Origin: Pelobacter sp.
GTDB taxonomy: Bacteria; Desulfobacterota; Desulfuromonadia; Geobacterales; Pseudopelobacteraceae
Reading direction: 5' to 3'
DNA length: 64,000 nucleotides
NCBI GenBank assembly: GCA_030824515.1
Contig: JAVBXN010000021.1
Location: 186,001-250,000 of the forward strand
The translations under genes and the position numbers were made by a program. Below are positions 45,472 to 52,793 of this stretch, one piece after another. The notes beneath the pieces were generated by a model. It made no database searches. It was given only the letters and a program-made list of their open reading frames with translations, and was not told the origin of the DNA. Position 1 is the first letter of the stretch, and every line of letters begins with the position of its first letter.

Positions 45472-45795
45472 TTGAGAAAGCTGATTCTGATATTGATGTT
45501 GTTTTCGTCCAATCCAGTTGCTTCCAAAGCCGCTGTTTCCGATATCATCAGTTTCAAAAACGGCATGACATTTAATCATAAAATTCACCAAACTGAGAAG
45601 GTTGGCAAATGTTACGTCTGCCACGCCAATGTATCGGTTTCCGCGGACGGAAAGACCGTCACCACTTCCGAACCGGGCAAGATCAAAGACTTCGGCAAAG
45701 AGTGGTCGCATAAATACTGTACGGATTGCCATGAGTTATTCGGCGAAGGCCCGGTTACCTGCAAAGATTGTCACACAGAAAAGGATTTACCTTGA
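45472..45795 (+). CDS. Triheme c7-type cytochrome c (first of tandem pair)
   Basis: A 107-residue exported protein with signal peptide LILILMLFSSNPVASKA. Three haem sites are visible, CYVCH, CTDCH and CKDCH, plus extra histidines (FNHKIHQ, WSHKYC) for axial ligation. This matches the three-haem c7 group of class III cytochromes, which shuttle electrons through the periplasm. The start is TTG at 45472, preceded by GGGAGTGAG. Its stop overlaps the next TTG start (TTGA). Confidence 0.9.
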   Translation: MRKLILILMLFSSNPVASKAAVSDIISFKNGMTFNHKIHQTEKVGKCYVCHANVSVSADGKTVTTSEPGKIKDFGKEWSHKYCTDCHELFGEGPVTCKDCHTEKDLP

Positions 45796-46103
45796 AAAAA
45801 CTTGTCCTGACGCTAATGCTGATTACGTCCACCTCGGAAGCTACCGACATCATCAGTTTCAAAAATGGCATGACCTTCAATCATAAAATCCACCAGACCG
45901 AGAAGGTTGGCAAATGCTACGTCTGCCATGCCAATGTATCGGTTTCCGCGGATGGAAAAACCGTCACCACTTCCGAACCGGGCAAGATCGTGGGTTTCGG
46001 CAAGGAGTGGTCGCACAAGTACTGCACCGATTGCCACGATCTGTTCGGCGAAGGCCCTGTAAAATGCAACGATTGTCACCATCTGAAAGTATCCGATCAT
46101 TAA
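45792..46103 (+). CDS. Triheme c7-type cytochrome c (second of tandem pair)
   Basis: A 103-residue copy of the previous gene. A stretch of 48 residues from DIISFKNGM to SEPGKI is identical, with about five changes after it. The haem motifs are CYVCH, CTDCH and CNDCH, with a final HH. The signal peptide is shorter (KKLVLTLMLITSTSEA). The TTG start at 45792 has AAAGGA upstream and overlaps the stop of the first gene; an earlier in-frame codon at 45768 lies inside that gene. A recent tandem duplication is the simplest reading. Confidence 0.9.
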   Translation: MKKLVLTLMLITSTSEATDIISFKNGMTFNHKIHQTEKVGKCYVCHANVSVSADGKTVTTSEPGKIVGFGKEWSHKYCTDCHDLFGEGPVKCNDCHHLKVSDH

Positions 46104-46144
46104 TTTCGGAACGAAAAACAGCAGGCCAATTAACCTGAACGTCA

Positions 46145-46308
46145 GTTAACCGCCGAGAAAAACGGATGCACGCCGAGAAAACCAGGACTTACACCAAAAC
46201 AAGTTGATCGCCTTATGGATTAAATCATTATTTTTATTCAAGTTTTTGACTTCCAGTTTAGAAACACCTACTTCTGGCGGCGTGCATCGGCGTTCATCGG
46301 CGGTTAAC
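46145..46308. repeat. Imperfect inverted repeat of AACCGCCGA-type
   Basis: Arms at 46145-46180 and 46275-46308 share GTTAACCGCCGA and CGGATGCACGCCG (CGATGCACGCCG in the other arm), with about 95 bases between. Confidence 0.65.
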
Positions 46309-46327
46309 CGCTTTTCCCAGGATTAAT
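46306..46327 (+). repeat. 22-bp direct repeat, copy 1
   Basis: AACCGCTTTTCCCAGGATTA followed by AT; identical to 46475-46496. Confidence 0.8.
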
Positions 46328-46347
46328 CCTAAAAAAGGCATTTACTC

Positions 46348-46463
46348 ACGCAACGACGCAACGAACGCGACGAAATTCAAATACTTAAGAAGATTTGTAA
46401 CTTCACCAATCTGGTGAATGATATTATCGTTTAACTGCCTGATTTTACGTTGCGTCGTTGCGT
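46348..46463. repeat. Inverted repeat of CGCAACGA units
   Basis: ACGCAACGACGCAACG near 46349-46364 faces its complement near 46448-46463; further CGAACGC units extend both arms. Confidence 0.7.
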
Positions 46464-46474
46464 TCGTCGCGTGA

Positions 46475-46496
46475 AACCGCTTTTCCCAGGATTAAT
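46475..46496 (+). repeat. 22-bp direct repeat, copy 2, containing the kinase ribosome site
   Basis: Identical to 46306-46327. Its AGGA at 46488-46491 is the only ribosome-site candidate for the kinase start at 46501. Confidence 0.75.
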
Positions 46497-46500
46497 AACG

Positions 46501-48465
46501 ATGCACCGACTCCGCACCCCCATCCGCCGCAAACTGCTGTTTGCCACCCTGACTCCGCTGACCGCCGCCATTCTTTTAAGCTGGCTGATCGGCGCCTCAT
46601 TGATTACCGACCGTATTTTCAAGCAGGCCCAGCAAAAAGTTGTCGGCGATCTGAACTCGGCCCGCAAGGTTTATTGGGGTGAGATCGAACACTTGAGCGG
46701 CATGGTCAAGGTGGCCGGACTCAGCTCCGACCTGTCGGCCTCGCTGCGGGCCGGCAGATTTTCCGAACACAAGGATATGCTGCACAAACTCCTGCAAAGC
46801 GAGCAACTCAGCTTTATCAACATCATCGACGACAGGGGCGTTGTCCGCTACCGGGCCGCCAATCCGCGGGTTGCCGGTGATTCGCTGGCCGCTGATCCGC
46901 TGGTTGCCCGGGCGCTGCGGGGAGCCGTGTCCGGCGGCAGCCAGGTATATGACCCGAAACGCCTGGCCCGCGAGAACCCTTCCCTGGCCAAGGCCGTTTC
47001 GATTACGATCAAGGCCACCCCCCGCTCACGTTCGACAACCCGCGGCAGCGAAGATCGCGGCCTGCTGCTGGTGGCGGCGGCGCCGCTGCTGGCCGCGGAC
47101 GGCTCCGTGGCCGGGGTTCTGCAGGCCGGCCAGCTGCTAAATGGCGACAGCCGGGTTGTGGACACCATTACCCGCATCGTTTATGAACGGGAGGAGCGGG
47201 GCGCGGCCACGATTTTCCTGGGGGATGTGCGAATTGCCACCAGCGTCAGGGATGCGGGTGGAGAGCGGGCCACCGGGTCGCTGATGTCCAGCGAGGTCGC
47301 CTCGGTGGTGCTCGAGAACAACAAACCGTGGAGCGATCGGGCCTTTGTGCTGAACGACTGGTACTTTTCCGCCTACGAGCCGATCCAGGACCAGGACGGA
47401 GCAACCATCGGCGCTCTCTATGTCGGCATGCCCGAGCGCCCCTTCCTGACACTGCGCACAAACATCAACCTGATCTTCGGCGGGGTACTGGCCTTTGTGG
47501 CGCTGATCGGCATCGCGCTTTCCGGCTGGATCAGCAACAAACTGGCCGGGCCAGTGCGCGCACTGGCCGAAGGAGCCCGCCGCATGGCGGCCGGAGAACG
47601 GATCGAGCCGATTGTCGTCAATACCCGTGACGAAATCGCGCTGTTGGCTGACGAATTCAACACCATGGCCCACGAGGTCAGCACGCTCAAGAACACGCTG
47701 GAACAGAAGGTTGAGCGGCGCACCGCCCAGCTGGAGGAAAAGAGCCTGCAGCTGTTGGCGACCCAGAAGGAGCTGGCCAAGGCCGAACGGCTGTCCGGGC
47801 TGGGACTGCTGGCCGCCGGAGTGGCGCACGAGATCAACAATCCGCTGGCGATCATCCGCGGCAACACCGAACTGCTGCAGGACGAGATTCCGGAAGGGGC
47901 CGAGGAGCGTGAAGAGGTCGAGGCGATCATGCTGGAGATCGGCCGCATCGAGCGCATCGTCAACAACCTGCGCGTATTCTCGCGCAGCGGCATCAAGCGC
48001 GTCAGCACTTTTTCACTGGGGAACGTGCTGGACAGCATCCTGGACCAGGTCGGCCACCAGATTCCGCTGGAGACATACCGCATAGCACGGGACTACTGGG
48101 GCAAGGACCTGGAAATCGAGGGGGATCAGGACCAGATCCGCCAGGTTTTCACCAACCTGATCATCAACGGCCTGCAGGCCATGGCAGGGGGCGGCATCCT
48201 GACCATCGATCTCAGCCCCGACGAGTCCGCGGAAAGCGTCAGCGTCACCGTTACCGACAGCGGTCCAGGCATCAGCCCCGAACACCTGGAAAAGCTGTTC
48301 ACGCCTTTTTTCAGCACCAAGTCCAGGGGCACCGGCCTGGGTCTGGCGGTCTCCTACGGCATCGTCAGCGACCACGGCGGCGAGATAAAAGTCTCCAGCC
48401 GGGAAGGACAGGGCGCAACCTTTACCGTGAGCCTGCCGCTGAAGCAGGGAACTGACGGCCACTGA
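46501..48465 (+). CDS. Cache-domain sensor histidine kinase (orphan)
   Basis: A 654-residue kinase with the same architecture as the one at 28211-30205. Membrane helix at about 15-38; periplasmic Cache sensor (FRYRAANPRVAGDSLAADP-like region, NDWYFSAYEPIQD, GALYVGMPE); second helix near 325-345; HAMP (GPVRALAEGARRMAAG). HisKA AAGVAHEINNPLAIIRG has its His near 443. ATPase motifs: NLIINGLQAMA, DSGPGISPE, FTPFFSTK, GTGLGLAVSYG. No regulator gene is adjacent. The closest regulator lacking a kinase is at 38457-39833, so this may be its partner. ATG 46501 is preferred to an upstream extension that runs through a repeat. Confidence 0.93.
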   Translation: MHRLRTPIRRKLLFATLTPLTAAILLSWLIGASLITDRIFKQAQQKVVGDLNSARKVYWGEIEHLSGMVKVAGLSSDLSASLRAGRFSEHKDMLHKLLQSEQLSFINIIDDRGVVRYRAANPRVAGDSLAADPLVARALRGAVSGGSQVYDPKRLARENPSLAKAVSITIKATPRSRSTTRGSEDRGLLLVAAAPLLAADGSVAGVLQAGQLLNGDSRVVDTITRIVYEREERGAATIFLGDVRIATSVRDAGGERATGSLMSSEVASVVLENNKPWSDRAFVLNDWYFSAYEPIQDQDGATIGALYVGMPERPFLTLRTNINLIFGGVLAFVALIGIALSGWISNKLAGPVRALAEGARRMAAGERIEPIVVNTRDEIALLADEFNTMAHEVSTLKNTLEQKVERRTAQLEEKSLQLLATQKELAKAERLSGLGLLAAGVAHEINNPLAIIRGNTELLQDEIPEGAEEREEVEAIMLEIGRIERIVNNLRVFSRSGIKRVSTFSLGNVLDSILDQVGHQIPLETYRIARDYWGKDLEIEGDQDQIRQVFTNLIINGLQAMAGGGILTIDLSPDESAESVSVTVTDSGPGISPEHLEKLFTPFFSTKSRGTGLGLAVSYGIVSDHGGEIKVSSREGQGATFTVSLPLKQGTDGH

Positions 48466-48485
48466 GACTTAAACAACCCGCCCCG

Positions 48486-48510
48486 AAAGCCGGATCTTCG
48501 CCGGCCTTTT
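48486..48510 (+). terminator. Terminator of the orphan kinase gene
   Basis: GCCGG and CCGGC form a stem extended by flanking A and T bases, with a 7-base loop and TTTT after it. Confidence 0.65.
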
Positions 48511-48877
48511 CCTTGGATATTTTAATTTACAGCCCGCCAAAGTATGCGTATATTTTCGGGAAAATTACCGGACTCGACAAGATGTTGATAACTATGAAGG
48601 TCTTGGTCAATTTTGAAGAAATAGAACTTCGAGAGCAACACCGAAGCATGTGAGCAAAATGGTATACAGAATTAAAAATTTGGTTTGTGCCAGATAGACT
48701 GATTCGCGGAACACAACTTGAATCACGAATAGCAACGCTTTAGAATTACTGTAAAAGCAACTTATATAGGTTACCAGCGAGGCCACTTATATGGGTAACA
48801 AATAACCTATATAGGTGATAAGTAACTTATATAGGGTTACCGTAGATAACCGAGTTGGCAGATTAAAGGCTAAGAAG
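48511..48877. other. AT-rich intergenic region with direct repeats
   Basis: About 370 bases marking the left edge of an AT-rich island. The last part holds four spaced direct repeats (48760-48841). No gene is seen. Confidence 0.5.
48760..48841 (+). repeat. Four iteron-like direct repeats
   Basis: Four copies of ACTTATATAGGTTACC-like 16-mers start at 48760, 48785, 48805 and 48825, so the last three are exactly 20 bases apart. Variants are ACTTATATGGGTAACA, ACCTATATAGGTGATA and ACTTATATAGGGTTACC. They end 36 bases before the first gene of the island. Confidence 0.75.
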
Positions 48878-49174
48878 ATGAATAAAATCGAAAAAATGCA
48901 GCTTGTAACATTACTGTGGTTTGTTCTACTGCTAATCGCCTTCTATCGCGGGTCTGAGTCTGAAATCTACAAGAGCGTTTCGCTCTCAATGGCCGGAGTG
49001 TTTATTATTTTACTAACCAAAATTGAATCGCTGAAAGGCATAGCAAGAACACTGAATTTCAGTAGCGTGACAAAAAAAGGAAACTACGAAAAATTCAGCA
49101 CCGCATTGATTTACAAATATTTACTTGGTGGAGTCTTGGTCGTAGGTGGTGTTTTTAAAACACTGCTGAAATGA
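48878..49174 (+). CDS. Small membrane protein of unknown function
   Basis: A 98-residue protein with two or three hydrophobic stretches (about 8-22, 33-47 and 78-93, ending YLLGGVLVVGGVFKTLL). No family is recognised. ATG 48878 is preferred (AAGG and AAGAAG upstream) over an in-frame start at 48815 that lies within the direct repeats. It is AT-rich like the next three genes. Its stop overlaps a possible start of the next gene. Confidence 0.55.
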   Translation: MNKIEKMQLVTLLWFVLLLIAFYRGSESEIYKSVSLSMAGVFIILLTKIESLKGIARTLNFSSVTKKGNYEKFSTALIYKYLLGGVLVVGGVFKTLLK

Positions 49175-49212
49175 CAAAGCGTTGCCAATATCGGGTTGAC
49201 AGGAAAGAGCAA

Positions 49213-49614
49213 ATGAAAACAACAAAAATTATCATCATATTTCTTGTTGGATTTGCGCTCGGAGTTGCATTCACGATGAAAGTATTTGCAATTCGAAACG
49301 TCAATGTCCCAGCGCTTCCCTATCAGAATGCCCCCATCGTATTGAAAGAGCCAATACAGCTGAATCAAAAGCTGATAAACCTCAAAATTCCAAAAGGCAC
49401 AGAATTGATTCTGCATTACGGCAACTACAAAACCGGATACAAGGCCTTTTTGCCACTTTCATTCTCTGGTGACGTTATTTACGGATCTGCGGAGACTATC
49501 TCCTACGAACGACTGCCTTCAATTGAGGCTACACCATTTACAATCATGAGCAAAAAGCCAGAAAAATCGATTGCCAACAAGGAAGATGCACCGGGCCAAA
49601 AAACTGCCCGGTAA
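49213..49614 (+). CDS. Hypothetical protein with N-terminal membrane anchor
   Basis: A 133-residue protein. A helix at 4-24 (TKIIIIFLVGFALGVAF) anchors or exports it. The rest is polar, with a short beta-rich middle (LILHYGNYKTGYKAFLPLSF). No family is recognised. I chose ATG 49213, which has AGGAAAGAG upstream; an ATG at 49171 overlapping the previous stop is the alternative. It belongs to the AT-rich small-gene island. Confidence 0.55.
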   Translation: MKTTKIIIIFLVGFALGVAFTMKVFAIRNVNVPALPYQNAPIVLKEPIQLNQKLINLKIPKGTELILHYGNYKTGYKAFLPLSFSGDVIYGSAETISYERLPSIEATPFTIMSKKPEKSIANKEDAPGQKTAR

Positions 49615-49645
49615 TCTCCCGCGCCGTTAGTCGTAAAGGATAGTC

Positions 49646-50122
49646 ATGAGAACCAAAACGAAAAAGAAATATGAAGAGTTAACCGACCTAGAGAAACTAC
49701 AGAAGCAATGGCATAAACTATCTGGGCTTCACACGAGAGAAGAATGGTCAGCGGCAATTGTTCGCGCAGCCACAGCAGCTGAGATCGCAGCAAATTTTGC
49801 CGTGCGTCGAGAGTTCCAGGCCGTGAGTCAATTTGATGCAAAATTTGTCGACAGCTTGCTCCGATGGGCCAATGGATTAGCTGGAAAGCTCGATCGCCTC
49901 TTGCTTCCAATCAATGACAATGCGAATGAAAAAAACAAGACACTTAAAAAACTAAAAACTATAGCTGGCGAAATTAATTCCAAAAGAAATGCAGTTGCTC
50001 ATCAAGGGGAATTTTGTAATGAAGACGAGGCTCAGAAAATAATTTCGCACGCTAAAGAATTTATAACTACTCTTGTCAAGCTCTATGAGCCTGATTTCGC
50101 GCTCAAGGAAAGAAAACGCTAA
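49646..50122 (+). CDS. Hypothetical protein with HEPN-like R-x4-H motif
   Basis: A 158-residue, predicted all-helical soluble protein. The segment SKRNAVAHQGEF contains R-N-x3-H, the form of the active site of many HEPN ribonucleases and nucleotidyl-modifying proteins, followed by a final helix (AQKIISHAKEFITTLVKLYE), also usual for HEPN folds. The rest (EEWSAAIVRAATAAEIAANFAV) fits the first helices. No catalytic proof exists, and a non-enzymatic HEPN scaffold is possible. AAAGGA lies upstream of the ATG. Confidence 0.6.
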   Translation: MRTKTKKKYEELTDLEKLQKQWHKLSGLHTREEWSAAIVRAATAAEIAANFAVRREFQAVSQFDAKFVDSLLRWANGLAGKLDRLLLPINDNANEKNKTLKKLKTIAGEINSKRNAVAHQGEFCNEDEAQKIISHAKEFITTLVKLYEPDFALKERKR

Positions 50123-50181
50123 CAAGCGCCAAGACCGGCCCCAATATAGGCCAGTCAGGCTTATGGCTTTGGGAGATACAA

Positions 50182-50931
50182 GTGACAGATGATGAAAAAT
50201 TTAAAGCTCTGGTCTTCAATTTATACGGCATAACTCGCCACGCATACTTTTCTCTATACCTTGGGCACTATTTTGATCGCCTGTCTCGTATGGAGGATTT
50301 TAGACTGAGAGATGTACATACGATGAGGATTGGAGTTGATCCTGGCAAACAATACGTTCTTCATGGTGATCTTCTACGTTTTGCATTCGATGAGCATAAA
50401 GCGATTCCTATAAACGAGGTAGGTATTTTGGGAATGGCTGTAACTACAAATGCCATTCGAGATATTTCAAAGGCAGTGTTCGAAGCGTTGAAAGATCCGA
50501 GGTTTTGTAAAGTTATTTCTGATCATATTTTTTACGGAGATACCTCACAACTTTTATCCTTCAATGCCATTATCCGCTTAGTTAGAAACTGCTTTTCACA
50601 CAGTGTTGATCGCAATATGACACTAAATTTGGAAGATTTTAAGCAACAAAAAGCTTGGAGCAAAAAAAATAGACTGAGCGAAGTTTATTTCTTTTACGAC
50701 TACTCCTCTCCTTCAACAATGTTACCTGCCCCAATTGAAAATTACAATTTCACCATAACTTTCAAATGGGCAGACGTAATCGAAGGTAAGAAATTTACAG
50801 AAATTATCGGCTATTACGAATTGCTAATGCTGATGGAATTTTGCTTCAATGCCATAACTACTTTACAGTCTAATATTGACAGAAACCCACATAAGGTAAC
50901 GCGAGTCTTTGGCTTCAGTCCCCACGAGTGA
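50182..50931 (+). CDS. Hypothetical protein with HEPN-like R-x4-H motif (second)
   Basis: A 249-residue soluble protein with a GTG start at 50182 and GGGAGA upstream. The segment AIIRLVRNCFSHSVDRN holds R-N-x3-H, again the HEPN-type motif, within a helical context. The C-terminal third is mixed (VYFFYDYSS, FTITFKWADVIEG) and ends in a helix. No closer family is recognised. It follows the other R-x4-H protein by 60 bases that fold as an attC-like hairpin. Function unknown; toxin-, RNase- or defence-related roles are only possibilities. Confidence 0.6.
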   Translation: MTDDEKFKALVFNLYGITRHAYFSLYLGHYFDRLSRMEDFRLRDVHTMRIGVDPGKQYVLHGDLLRFAFDEHKAIPINEVGILGMAVTTNAIRDISKAVFEALKDPRFCKVISDHIFYGDTSQLLSFNAIIRLVRNCFSHSVDRNMTLNLEDFKQQKAWSKKNRLSEVYFFYDYSSPSTMLPAPIENYNFTITFKWADVIEGKKFTEIIGYYELLMLMEFCFNAITTLQSNIDRNPHKVTRVFGFSPHE

Positions 50932-51079
50932 GTCATATCTATCCCTTTCAAGAAAAATGAGGGCCTGCCCTTGAAAGTGGGAAAATTAGAAATAGGTTCC
51001 CAACGAGCCTAGTGAACCCGGTCGCGATAAACCTGCGCCGGTTCACCGCCCAAGCCGTTGTCGCTAAGAAGGAGTGAAT

Positions 51080-51520
51080 ATGGTACTCGGCACGAAAGAA
51101 TGGTTAATAATCTTCATTATGGCACTTTTCCTCGGAGGGTGTTATTCGCCTCTTTCTTACTATGATGCCGTTTTTCGGGATCAGATAGACACGACAGGGC
51201 AGCAAAAGGTTTTTGAAAAAACTAGGCTATGGATGGTAAGAAATGTTAGATCGGACCGTCCCGTCATTCAGCATGAAGACAAAGAGTCTGGTGTGCTGAT
51301 TTCTGACGGCCAAATGTTAGTCAATACAGTAGGGTCTAGGCGATTTGATACGATTTATTACCTTCTTGAGACGCAACTGAAAGGGACTAAACTTGATCTT
51401 ATTATGACCATCAAGAATCGCGAGGATGTGTCCAAAGACTATGGTGATGCGTACAAAAATATTCGTTTTGAATTTTATTCCCTGAAAAATGCGTTAGAGA
51501 TGCAATTGAGAGAGCCGTGA
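51080..51520 (+). CDS. Small lipoprotein of unknown function
   Basis: A 146-residue protein with signal and lipobox IIFIMALFLGGC, so it is exported and lipidated near residue 22. The mature part is polar with no recognised domain. I chose ATG 51080 (AAGGAG with suitable spacing); an in-frame GTG at 51074 is possible. It is the last gene of the AT-rich small-gene island. Confidence 0.6.
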   Translation: MVLGTKEWLIIFIMALFLGGCYSPLSYYDAVFRDQIDTTGQQKVFEKTRLWMVRNVRSDRPVIQHEDKESGVLISDGQMLVNTVGSRRFDTIYYLLETQLKGTKLDLIMTIKNREDVSKDYGDAYKNIRFEFYSLKNALEMQLREP

Positions 51521-51547
51521 AGAGTGAATACGCCTGATTAGAGAGGT

Positions 51548-51597
51548 GTAAGAGGGTGTTATCTATTTATCTATTGGCTGAATTAGAAAAATAAATA
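51548..51597 (+). repeat. 50-bp direct repeat, left copy
   Basis: A 50-base sequence containing GTGTTATCTATTTATCTATT and GAATTAGAAAAATAAATA. It recurs at 52539-52588 with one mismatch (G at 51554, C at 52545). Both copies are followed by similar CCCTCCAGATG text. Confidence 0.9.
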
Positions 51598-51714
51598 ATA
51601 GCGTCCCTCCAGATGTCCCTAGAGACGGACGAACCAGATTAAGCACAAGAATACACTATTGCAGATACTGGCGCCGGCCGTTCGGCAGTGAGTGTATTAT
51701 TTAGGGAGAAAATC

Positions 51715-52446
51715 ATGGAGGTTGGAGAGCAAACCCGCCGCTGGTTCCTGGTGCTCGGTGCGCTTTTTCTGCTGGTCTGGGCGGCCCTTGCCATAGCACC
51801 TCTCGACCGCAAGGACTGGGCGTTGGAGAACGCCCTCGTCATCTTCATCGTGCCGGTGCTGGTTCTGTCCCGAAAGAAGCTCCCACTCTCGCGCATTTCC
51901 TATACAGCCATCTTCATTTTTCTCTGCCTCCATGAGGTAGGCGCCCACTACACATACGCCAAGGTCCCCTATGATGCATGGTTCAGCGACCTGACCGGTT
52001 CCACCCTCAACGGGCTCCTTGGCCTTGAACGCAACCACTTCGACCGGCTCGCTCACTTCTCTTTCGGTGTTCTTCTCGCCTATCCGATCCGCGAGGTCTT
52101 TCTGCGGGTGGCGGACGTGCGTGGTGTGTGGGGCTATTACCTGCCCCTTGACGTGACGATGGCTACGTCCATGCTCTTCGAGTTATTCGAATGGGGGGCG
52201 GCGGAACTGTTTGGTGGCGACCTCGGGGTGGCATACCTGGGGACACAGGGGGATGTGTGGGACGCCCACAAGGACATGGCGTTGGCCATGCTCGGTGCGA
52301 TCATTGCCATGCTCCTGACGGCGGCGATCAACGCTTACCTGCAGCGGGATTTTGCTCGGGATTTGGCTGAGAGCTTGCGGGTGAAGCGGCAGGCTCCCCT
52401 CGGCGAAGAAGAGATTGCCAAGATGTTGCAGGAGCGACGCAAGTAG
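51715..52446 (+). CDS. DUF2238 (YjdF-like) membrane protein
   Basis: A 243-residue protein with five or six membrane helices. Family motifs are LHEVGAHYTYAKVPYD, NHFDRLAHFSFGVLLAYP, ELFEWGAAELFG and GTQGDVWDAHKDMALA. DUF2238 is a widespread integral membrane family of unknown function; the histidines and acidic residues in these motifs look like a conserved polar site. ATG 51715 has GGGAGA upstream. It is GC-rich, unlike its surroundings, and is bracketed by 50-bp direct repeats, suggesting it moved in as a unit. Confidence 0.88.
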   Translation: MEVGEQTRRWFLVLGALFLLVWAALAIAPLDRKDWALENALVIFIVPVLVLSRKKLPLSRISYTAIFIFLCLHEVGAHYTYAKVPYDAWFSDLTGSTLNGLLGLERNHFDRLAHFSFGVLLAYPIREVFLRVADVRGVWGYYLPLDVTMATSMLFELFEWGAAELFGGDLGVAYLGTQGDVWDAHKDMALAMLGAIIAMLLTAAINAYLQRDFARDLAESLRVKRQAPLGEEEIAKMLQERRK

Positions 52447-52793
52447 TAATAGATAGGCTAATAGAGCAGTGGGCAGTCGATATTGTAGAAGGAATCACAG
52501 AAAATCTTAAATCTGAATATAATGTGAACCGCATGGGGGTAAGACGGTGTTATCTATTTATCTATTGGCTGAATTAGAAAAATAAATAGAATGTCTCCCT
52601 AGACGCTCCCCTCCAGATGCTCCCAATCAAATTTTACCGGACAGTAGTGAATGTTTTTGATGATTGTTACACACATTTTTGATATTGCTAAAGACCATAT
52701 GATTCCAGAAACTTGGCAATCAGAGTTCCTCTTCAAAACTGAGGTGGCCGGGGTTAATCGGATTACCTCCCCAAAGAGTTCGGAGCGGTGTAT
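52447..52793. other. Intergenic region with right copy of the 50-bp repeat
   Basis: About 350 bases. It contains the repeat at 52539-52588 and, after it, AT-rich sequence that should hold the promoter of the third binding protein-kinase pair. No gene is seen. Confidence 0.5.
52539..52588 (+). repeat. 50-bp direct repeat, right copy
   Basis: Matches 51548-51597 with one mismatch and lies just after the DUF2238 gene. Confidence 0.9.

Larger units (their letters stand above)
46104..46500. other. Intergenic packed with nested repeats
   Basis: About 400 bases between the cytochromes and the orphan kinase, made mostly of inverted and direct repeats (listed separately). No gene is seen. The kinase start must be read from within the last repeat copy. 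Confidence 0.6.

Noticed and set aside
46450..46500. N-terminal extension of the orphan kinase to 46450
   Set aside because: The extension runs through a repeat and precedes the natural kinase N-terminus; ATG 46501 aligns with the paralogue at 28211.
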